Assembly (NCBI RefSeq): GCF_000276665.1
Contig: NW_004955417.1
Location: 20,189,539 to 20,253,538 of the forward strand
Length of the DNA: 64,000 nucleotides
Source of the DNA: Chinchilla lanigera
Taxonomy: Eukaryota > Chordata > Mammalia > Rodentia > Chinchillidae
Direction: 5' to 3'
Under the pieces are notes generated by a model. The model was not told the DNA's origin. It made no database searches and saw only the letters and a program-made list of their open reading frames with translations. Positions 57,486 through 64,000 of this stretch are shown piece by piece. Every line of letters starts with the position of its first letter. Positions within the stretch are counted from its first letter, which is position 1. Position numbers and translations under genes: made by a program.

Positions 57486-57804
57486 AGTTGTGGCCTCTCC
57501 CACCTGCTTTTGTTCAGTGTGTCTTTATTCCTTAGCACAATACTGGTTCACTTAACTTACCATCTGTTGGCATGTATTTTGGACTTCTACATCTCGCTAG
57601 TCTTGCCTGTCCATCCTGCATGCCCTAGTTGGGGTTCTACTCTGTGGCTGGATGTAGGGGGAGGGGCCAGACACTGGGATTCTTCCAACAGAGCCAAGTC
57701 AAAATTTCTTTCTGGACTGGTTGCTGGGTCCCAAAAATATATCTGTTAAAGTGTGCAAACATAGGAAAATTTTGTTTACAAAAGTGAAGATATGGGTGTC
57801 CCCC

Positions 57805-57901
57805 CACCTAATCCTATGTAATTGGGAGACTTCTGTGGAATTATCAGTTATGAGTACTGCCACCTGATTCCATGTAATTTGGAGACTTGTGTGGAATTAT
57901 C
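57805..57901. repeat. Imperfect 56-bp tandem repeat
   Basis: CACCTAATCCTATGTAATTG (from 57805) and CACCTGATTCCATGTAATTT (from 57861) each lead into GGAGACTT.TGTGGAATTATC. Two copies, with about 5 differences over 40 bases. It sits just beyond the inferred L1 5' end. Confidence 0.85.
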
Positions 57902-58254
57902 CTTCAAATCCGTATACTGGAAACCAGTGTGGATAATATAGTGGGACCCATTCCTTGCACCTGATGTGTGAATTTGAGGATATGGTAAGAAAGCACTATG
58001 AGAGAAGGGCCTGAGAGAGGCGAGAGAACTTTTTTGGAGTCTTGAAGTGTTTATTTTGTAGCACTAAGTAACCAATACAATGCCAAATATGAATAAAAAT
58101 TCATGAATTGTTGTTGTTGTAATAAAATTTTAAAACTGCACATGTATCTAACTGGAAAAAGATATGAAACAAATTATCTTCAGAAATGTTTCATGATACT
58201 TGAATATCAATGATTCAATCTTATGTGGAAAACAAAATATTTATTTTTAGTGTG
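57902..58254. other. Unassigned sequence
   Basis: No gene or repeat was recognised between the two L1 fragments. Confidence 0.4.
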
Positions 58255-60238
58255 TTTTAGCAAGTTATACGGCCTCTCAATCACTTTGATGACCCACTTT
58301 GCTCCTGCTTTTCCCTGTCCCTTCTTCTGTTGAATCCCTTCTCATCCCTACATTTACCCTGTTTCCTAATATCTCTTTTGTATTATTCTATGAATTATTT
58401 ATACTGTATGTTTCTTACATGAGAGAAACCACATAATATTCAGTCTCTGTGTCTAATTTATTTTGTTTAGCATTATGTACTCAAGTGTTTCCAATTTCTT
58501 ACATATGATTCAAATTTATCCTTCAGGGCTGTGATAGATATCACATTTACTTTCTTCATTAATTTGTTGAGGGGCATATAGGCCAACTCCATAATGTGTG
58601 TTTGTGTATTGTTCTGCTAAAAATGTGGAATCCATGTATCATTATAATATGATAACTTCCACTCTTTTGGGAAGATACCCAGAAAAGGAATAGCTGGGTC
58701 AAATTGTACTTCTACTTTTGAAGAATTTTTATACTGATTTCCATTGTGGTTGTGTTAGTTTACATTCCAGCCATAATGTGAAAAGTTTCCTTTTCTGCCA
58801 CAAATTTTTCAGGACTTTTTTTTTCTTTTGTGTTCTTAATGAGATCTATTTTATTCTGGAGTAAAATAGAATCTTAGTGTTGATTTGATTTGTACCTGTT
58901 CAATGGCCAAAGATGATGAACACTTTTTGATGGCCTTATTGATCATTTGCATTTCATATTTTGAGAAATGTCAATTCATTTCACATGTTACATCTTTAAT
59001 TTGGGGGTAGTGTTATAGTTTGTGTCTGGATGTCCCCCCCTCCCCAAAGCCTCGTGAAATCATGAGGCGGGCTTCTAGAGTTTACGATTGATCCGTGGTC
59101 CAATGTTGGGATTATGGGTGTGAGTGATACACTTGCCCTGGGGTAGGTAATTTGCATACAGTATAAGGAAGGGGAAAAAAGCTTGCTCTCTCCACCTGCT
59201 TTCTGCTCTTTTTGCTCTTGCTGCTGTTGCTGTTTTGTGCCACCTTGAAGTATTGCCCTGTGTCATGCCACCCTGCCTTGGAGCTGCTGATTATAGACAG
59301 ACACCTCCACAAACTGTGAGGTAAATAAACCTTTCCTTCCTTAATTTTGGGGTTTGGGTATTTTGTCCCAGGAATGTGAGAAACATAACCAAGACAGGCA
59401 TCTCACTAATAAAATTCTTTATATATTCTAATTACTAGTCCTCTGTCAGAAGAGTAGTTGGAAAAAAAGTTATTTACTATTTTGTAGCTTCTTGTCCTGC
59501 TCTATTGTTTCCTTTGATATGCAGAAGATTTTTAATTTGATAGAAACTAATGTGTTCATCTTTGGTATTTTTCTTGTGCAACTGGGATTCTCTTCAAGAA
59601 GTTCTTTCCAATGCCTATGTCTTGCAAAGTTTTACCTATTTAGTTTTGCAACACATTCAGTGTTTCTGTCTTTATATCTAGGTTTTGATCCATTTTGACT
59701 TGGTTTTAGTGTTGAGTGAGAAACATGGATCTAGATTAATTCCTCTGCACATAGACAGCCAATTTTCCCAACCAATGGCTATCTTTTCTTCAGCATATGA
59801 TTTTGGTCCTTTTGTGAAAATTCAGGTGTCTGAAGGTACACTGGGTTGTTCTGTTTCTTCAGTTCTACTCCATTAGTGAATATGTCTATTTTTGTGCTGG
59901 CATCATTATTTTTATTCCAACAACTCTACAGTGTAACTTGAAACTTGGAATTGTAATGACTCTCACATTGCTCTTTTTGCTGAATATTGCTTTGGCAGTT
60001 TGGGTCCCTTCTGGTTGTATATAAAGATTAGGGAAGGTTCACTAGCTCTGTGAAGAATGTTGTTGGTATTTTAATTGGGATTGAATTTAATCTGTATGTC
60101 ATTTTTAGTAATATGACCATTTTGCCAATATCGGTTTTACCACTTTGGGAATAGGGCATGTATTTTCATCTCATGTTCTCTTGAATGGCTTTATTTCCAA
60201 GTACTCTAGTTTTCATTATAGGGGTCTTTTATTGTTTA
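58255..60238 (-). mobile_element. L1 LINE 3' half, antisense, split by a MaLR LTR
   Basis: Reversed L1 words in order: a pyrimidine-rich 3' UTR (CCACTTTGCTCCTGCTTTTCC), ACTTCCACTCTTTTGGGAAG, GAATAGCTGGGTCAAATTG, then after the LTR CTAGTCCTCTGTCAGAAGAG, GATATGCAGAAGATTTTTAAT and GGTTTTGATCCATTTTGAC, up to TTGGGATTGAATTTAATCTG and beyond. The order joins exactly across the LTR. It has many stops. It is not the missing half of the L1 at 55.3 kb because it lies on the wrong side of it. Confidence 0.85.
59011..59396 (+). mobile_element. ERVL-MaLR solo LTR inside an L1
   Basis: Starts TGTTATAGTTTGTGTCTGG and ends CATAACCAAGACA, with AGGTAAATAAACC as the poly-A signal. The L1 sequence resumes on the far side. 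The flanks GGTAG and GGCAT share only part of a 5-bp duplication. Same subfamily as the 8.2- and 61.6-kb copies. Minus-strand ORFs here are incidental. Confidence 0.92.
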
Positions 60239-60269
60239 CTAAAGGTTCTGTATTTTCTCCTTCTGTCAA

Positions 60270-60365
60270 TCTTCATAGTAGCTCTAAATGATAATATTGT
60301 TCTCATTAAGTAGAAGATCAAGCTGTGTCTTTAGAAAGATAATATAAGTTACCTTCTTTCTATCA
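60270..60365 (-). repeat. MIR SINE fragment, antisense
   Basis: CATAGTAGCTCTAAATGATAA, TGTTCTCATTAAGTAGAAG and AAGATAATATAAGTTACC follow the reversed MIR core. Diverged. Confidence 0.45.
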
Positions 60366-60379
60366 CTTTTATGATCCTT

Positions 60380-60890
60380 CCTACCTCTAGCCTGTGGAAC
60401 TTGCCATCCACTTTGTCTGAAAAGTATCTTCTACCACTTTCCCATGTTCTTCCATAATCCAGCAGTTGTTCCATTCCTTCTTATCCTTTTAGGCTAAACT
60501 CAAATTCTGTCATGCAATGTAAATCTTGCTACTGAGCAGACAGGTCACTCTAACTACTCTATCTACAGACACACCTATTGCTTTTGTATCCTATTTTTGC
60601 TTATTTTTAATAGCACTCTCTCACTTACTAAATTTTAATTACATGTACAATATATGTCCCCATTATGTTTGTAATGTATATATACCTTTCAAAGAGTAGA
60701 ACAAAGAGCCACCTCTTTTGCTTATTAAAACCTATGCAACACCTCATGTAATGCCAAGAATTCAGTAGAATATGTCATACATTAGAAATTCAAAATATAT
60801 CAATTAATCACTACTATGTTTATAATAAATTCTTAATGCATGCATTTAGTAAATACTGAATAAATGGAAGTATAAATGGTATTGGTATGA
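60380..60890 (+). repeat. Possible L2 LINE 3' region, sense
   Basis: A long stretch with L2-like clauses: CCTTCTTATCCTTTTAGGC, TCACTTACTAAATTTTAATTAC, then TAGTAAATACTGAATAAATGG near the end, as in the L2 3' tail. Each word is decayed, so the call is tentative. Confidence 0.4.
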
Positions 60891-61563
60891 AAGATAGAGG
60901 TGGAAGGTACCTTATTTTGGTAACCTATTGATAAGAATTTCAATACTTTACTAATGGAAGACCTGAAAATAATAATAAATCCTCATCAGACTGTATCCAT
61001 ATATTATAAATATTAGCAGTGAAATAATTATCTCTGTTTGTCAACATATATTTTAGTAGGTTTAGACTTAATTCTTGGATGTTTCTTTCTAAATCAGACT
61101 TTTGCTGATTTAGAGCAAGGAGTAGAGAAAAAGGAAAGCATAACTTCAGGGGTATTTTCTATGATGCATCTTTTCTTTAATACATATAAATATGTCCTTG
61201 TATTCTCTAGGGTCAGGAAATATCTTTGTCTCCCTTGCTTCCTTTTCAACCCCATTGCATTAATGATCAGTGCTTTTACATAAAATGTCATGATGGTCTG
61301 CATCTCTGTCTTACATGATCTTTCTCAATAATCATATGAAGTGATTTCTCTTGTAGGATTCTCTTAGGTGAACTGAATGCAGAATGGTTTGGGAAGAAGA
61401 CTGTAGGTAGTTCACACTTCGAAGCTTTGGACAAGTAACTATTGAATTGTAAACCTGTAGTCAATGAAGTCAAGAGAAAAATGAAGCATGACAAAAGGTG
61501 ATATAGACTCACCTCTCAATACCATGTTTTGATTTGCTTGTTATTCTGCTAAGTGTCTGTCTC
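60891..61563. other. Unassigned sequence
   Basis: No gene was recognised. The 81-codon plus-strand ORF (61038-61283) and 74-codon minus-strand ORF (61288-61512) lack domain features. Confidence 0.4.
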
Positions 61564-61940
61564 TGTTATGGTTTGTGTCTGGGTGTTCCCCCAAATCCTC
61601 ATGCAGGCATGGCTGTGGGTTGTAGAGTTTGTGACTGATTCATGGTCTAATGCTGGGATTATGCATGTGAGTGCTGCACCCACCCTAGGAAGGGTAGCTT
61701 GCATACAATATAAGGGAGGAAAAGAGGTTTGTTCACTCTCTCCTCCCCTTTTCGTTCTTCTAGTTTTTACTGTTTTCTTACTTCATGAACTGTTGCCCTT
61801 CTGCCATGTTCCACTCTTCCTGGTAGCCAGCTTATTATGGACTGAAACCTCCACAAACTGTGAGCTAAATAAACTTTTCTTTCCTTAATTCTGGGCATCA
61901 GGTATTTTGTCTCAGCAATGAGAGAAAAGTAACCAAGACA
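61564..61940 (+). mobile_element. ERVL-MaLR 5' LTR
   Basis: Runs from TGTTATGGTTTGTGTCTGG to AAAGTAACCAAGACA. The poly-A signal lies in GAGCTAAATAAAC. Unlike the solo LTRs, it is followed directly by internal sequence starting GAATTTGGTACCAGAG, the primer-binding-site region typical of MaLR elements (tRNA-Leu type). Confidence 0.93.
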
Positions 61941-62935
61941 GAATTTGGTACCAGAGAAGTGGGGTCATTGCAGTAACTATACCTGACCACATGGTTCAAA
62001 TTTGGAAATGGCTTGTGGGAAAAGTTTGAAAAGGTTCACAGATGTTACTTGAAAGAGTGGAACTGGAACACATTAGGCTGTTCTGTATGGGAGATTCTGA
62101 TCAGAGCTCAGAAGACCAGAAAGATGATCGAAATCCTGCTGGAAAAGACTGGTCTTAGGAGGTTTCTGCTGGAAGAAGGACTTCATTGGTTGTTAAACTC
62201 CAGATGATGTGTGTTAGCGCTTGGTGAAAAGTTTGTCTGCATTTTGCTCATGTCCAGAGACCTTGCCCAAGACTAAGATTAAGGGTGGCAGACTGATTAA
62301 TCTGGCAGAAGAAATTTCAAGGCATTTGAATGTTGAAACTGTGGCATGGCTATTGTTGGGGGCTTTTAACCAGATCTACGTTAAGAAGCAACAGCAAAGA
62401 GCCCAGGAAGATAATTTAAAATACTCTGAGTTTTGCTAGAAAGGAAGGTCCAGTAAAGCTGTGGACTGCAAAGGTAGAGTAGAGGAAATCTTGATTGCTA
62501 AGAAGGAACAGGAGAATAGAAAAGGTGGCCTGAGGGCATCAGAAGAAGCAGTAGCATCCCATCTTTTGCAGCCTCAAAATTGCAAAAGTGTAAGACTTTA
62601 CTTTGAGGAGAAAGCTTCAGAGCACCATGGTCCAGAATGGCAGCAGCCACACTATGTTCCAGAATGGTGGCAGCAGCCACAACAGGTTCCTGAATGATGG
62701 CAGCATAGAGAATTCGTTTATCAGAATTAGATTCAGGGATCCAGGCATTCAACCCCTACAGCCAAGACAGAAGGAAGCTTGGCTACCACTCCAGGTGGGA
62801 GCAGACCTTAGCATCATCCACATGGAACACAGTCTGTATGGTCCCATCTATTTATTTTCTTCCAGACATCTCTTCAAATTTCTGGTCCACAAGTGGTATC
62901 TTGTCTTGTTGCTTGTGTGGCTACATTTGCAGTCT
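61941..62935 (+). mobile_element. MaLR internal region, non-coding, no 3' LTR
   Basis: The primer-site-like start TTTGGTACCAGAGAAGTGG is followed by the usual MaLR leader words (AATGGCTTGTGGGAAAAG, CAGAGCTCAGAAGACC, GGGGGCTTTTAACCAG). MaLR elements have no functional genes, and none is seen. Short ORFs (64-111 codons) are incidental. It includes three tandem copies of a 30-bp unit. No second LTR appears before the sequence changes near 62935, so the element is truncated. Confidence 0.8.
62626..62714. repeat. Three imperfect 30-bp tandem repeats in MaLR internal DNA
   Basis: The units CCATGGTCCAGAATGGCAGC, TATGTTCCAGAATGGTGGC and AGGTTCCTGAATGATGGC each continue with AGC(A)GC-type sequence. 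They translate as repeated FQNGGSSH-like units, but no coding role is implied. Confidence 0.9.
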
Positions 62936-64000
62936 TAATTTATGTATGATATTTCATCAGGAGTTTGGAGGGAATAGAAAATAATTATGTTTACTCACTC
63001 ATCCATCCTTCATTGGAAATATCAATCTATCTAATTTAATTTGTCATCAAAGCAAAGTGTTAAAAATTATGATAATGAGAACAAAGAATATTGATGGAAA
63101 TGTGCCTTTTATTTTCACATGCTGGATCAAATTTCAGATCCCAAATGAAGATGAATTGGAAATGAGTCAAGCAAAGACATAAGCAAAAAGTTACTCTAAA
63201 AGAAAGTAATACATTTTGATCTTCAAAATGTAATTTCCTCTTTTTTTCAAAGTGTGAAGAAGATAATAATGAATTCAGTGGCTTTCTACATTATGTGCAG
63301 TTGCCACAGTTTTTGAATAATTAGCTAGGTGGAAAAATGTCTCAACATGGGTCTGGCAAGTAAAAAGTAGCCAACAATGGAAATCCCAGAGTTGTGCAGT
63401 TTTTTCATGGAAAGCAGTAAATTCCATTAATTCAGGCAGTACCACTTTTCCTTTGAAAGTACTAAAAACATGATGTTTGCCAATGAACTGACAATTTAGA
63501 ATACTCAGTATTGGAAAACTATGTTGGTTGACAGTTGTTTCTTTTAAAATATGACATATATATATGTATATATATATATATATTTTAAAATATCTGAATG
63601 TACAACAGAAGAAATCTACTCTATTGCATCTTATTATTTTTCTTCTTTTAAACTTTATCACAGATTGGATCTCCTTACCAGATTATTAAAATTTTCCTTT
63701 AAGAATCAGATATTTGAAATGATTACTGTATTTTGTTATGATTCATATAATATCCTTCTTTATCAAATTTATTTATAAAATTCTGGTCATGTTTTTTCTT
63801 GAAGTGAAAAATTATTCATCTTTTTTATGTGTGACATCCCTGAATCAGTAATCACAAGACAATGAATTTTAAAATGCTGAATTAATACAATTAAATGTAC
63901 ATTCATCTCTATAAATTAAATTGACGAACAATGTAAGTATGAGCAAAACCAAGACTTTGTTCACCATTGATGAGTATAAAATGATGACAATTAGCTTTTG
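62936..64000. other. Unassigned AT-rich sequence to window end
   Basis: No gene was recognised. A 128-codon minus-strand ORF (63275-63661) runs through a TATA/GTATA-rich simple repeat at 63555-63585 (IYIYIYI in translation) and has no domain. Confidence 0.45.

Larger units (their letters stand above)
55330..57740 (-). mobile_element. L1 LINE 5' half (5' UTR, ORF1, start of ORF2), antisense
   Basis: Read on the minus strand from 57740 downward, the order is an untranslated, repeat-rich 5' region (about 57740-56650), ORF1 (to about 55570), then the first part of the ORF2 endonuclease (55494-55393). The element stops near 55330 and its remaining 4 kb or so (reverse transcriptase, 3' UTR) is absent. 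ORF1 and ORF2 remnants contain frameshifts and stops, so it is inactive. The 5' limit is inferred from the change of sequence character. Confidence 0.75.

Noticed and set aside
57224..57538. 104-codon minus-strand ORF rich in F and L, like a membrane protein
   Set aside because: It is the translation of a polypurine tract within the putative L1 5' UTR.
55330..60238. A single full-length antisense L1
   Set aside because: For one antisense element the 3' half must lie at lower coordinates than the 5' half; here the order is the reverse, so two separate L1 fragments are present.
62603..62938. 111-codon ORF with repeated QNGGSSH-like units
   Set aside because: It lies in MaLR internal DNA, which is non-coding; the repetition comes from a 30-bp tandem array.
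63275..63661. 128-codon minus-strand ORF with IYIYIYI
   Set aside because: It runs through an AT dinucleotide repeat and has no recognisable domain.

Overview
The window looks like gene-poor, AT-rich mammalian nuclear DNA from a rodent, either intergenic or inside a very large intron. The rodent call rests on three repeat classes that occur together: ID SINEs derived from tRNA-Ala (at least 15 copies, several with clear target-site duplications), B1 SINEs derived from 7SL RNA (9 copies), and ERVL-MaLR LTRs of the rodent ORR1/MT type. ID copies with the variant ending GGTACCGG, together with B1 copies both with and without the internal duplication, suggest a non-murid rodent. The species cannot be settled by eye. 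I found no protein-coding exon, rRNA, tRNA, snRNA or CRISPR array that I could defend. Nearly every ORF over 60 codons is either a chance ORF or the translation of a repeat.

Layout. 0-20 kb: scattered B1, ID and MaLR LTR insertions, including copies at 3.65 and 8.25 kb with perfect 5-bp target duplications; an old MLT1-like LTR at 5.1 kb; an LTR-like composite at 11.2-12.1 kb; a solo ERV LTR at 17.94-18.36 kb; and a degraded MaLR LTR at 18.9 kb. 20-29 kb: the densest part. It holds a MaLR LTR with a B1 inside it, then an inverted pair of L1 fragments, a MaLR LTR, and two old antisense L1 copies. The first of those L1 copies carries a Tigger-type DNA transposon, a solo ERV LTR (itself carrying a B1) and an ID element. 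29-46 kb: mostly unassigned AT-rich sequence with ID, B1, L2 and MIR insertions, a possible mariner-like transposase remnant at 37.5 kb, an LTR at 40 kb and a sense L1 3' end at 42-43 kb. 46-50 kb: more GC-balanced, with a palindromic MITE and the longest open frames in the window, neither of which resembles a known protein. 50-64 kb: an LTR at 52 kb, a MaLR LTR, a cluster of three ID elements, an antisense L1 5' half with recognisable ORF1 and endonuclease remnants, a separate antisense L1 3' half split by a MaLR LTR, and a MaLR 5' LTR followed by non-coding internal sequence.

No genes work together here. The readable history is one of successive transposon insertions: ancient L2, MIR, MLT1, Tigger and L1 first, then ERV and MaLR LTRs, then B1 and ID SINEs. 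I found no credible new biological system. The items most worth a second look are the nested insertions at 25-27 kb, the MITE at 47.9 kb, the unexplained 244-codon ORF at 48.3-49.0 kb, and the L1 that kept its 5' half but not its 3' half. All repeat family names come from remembered consensus features and were not checked with RepeatMasker.
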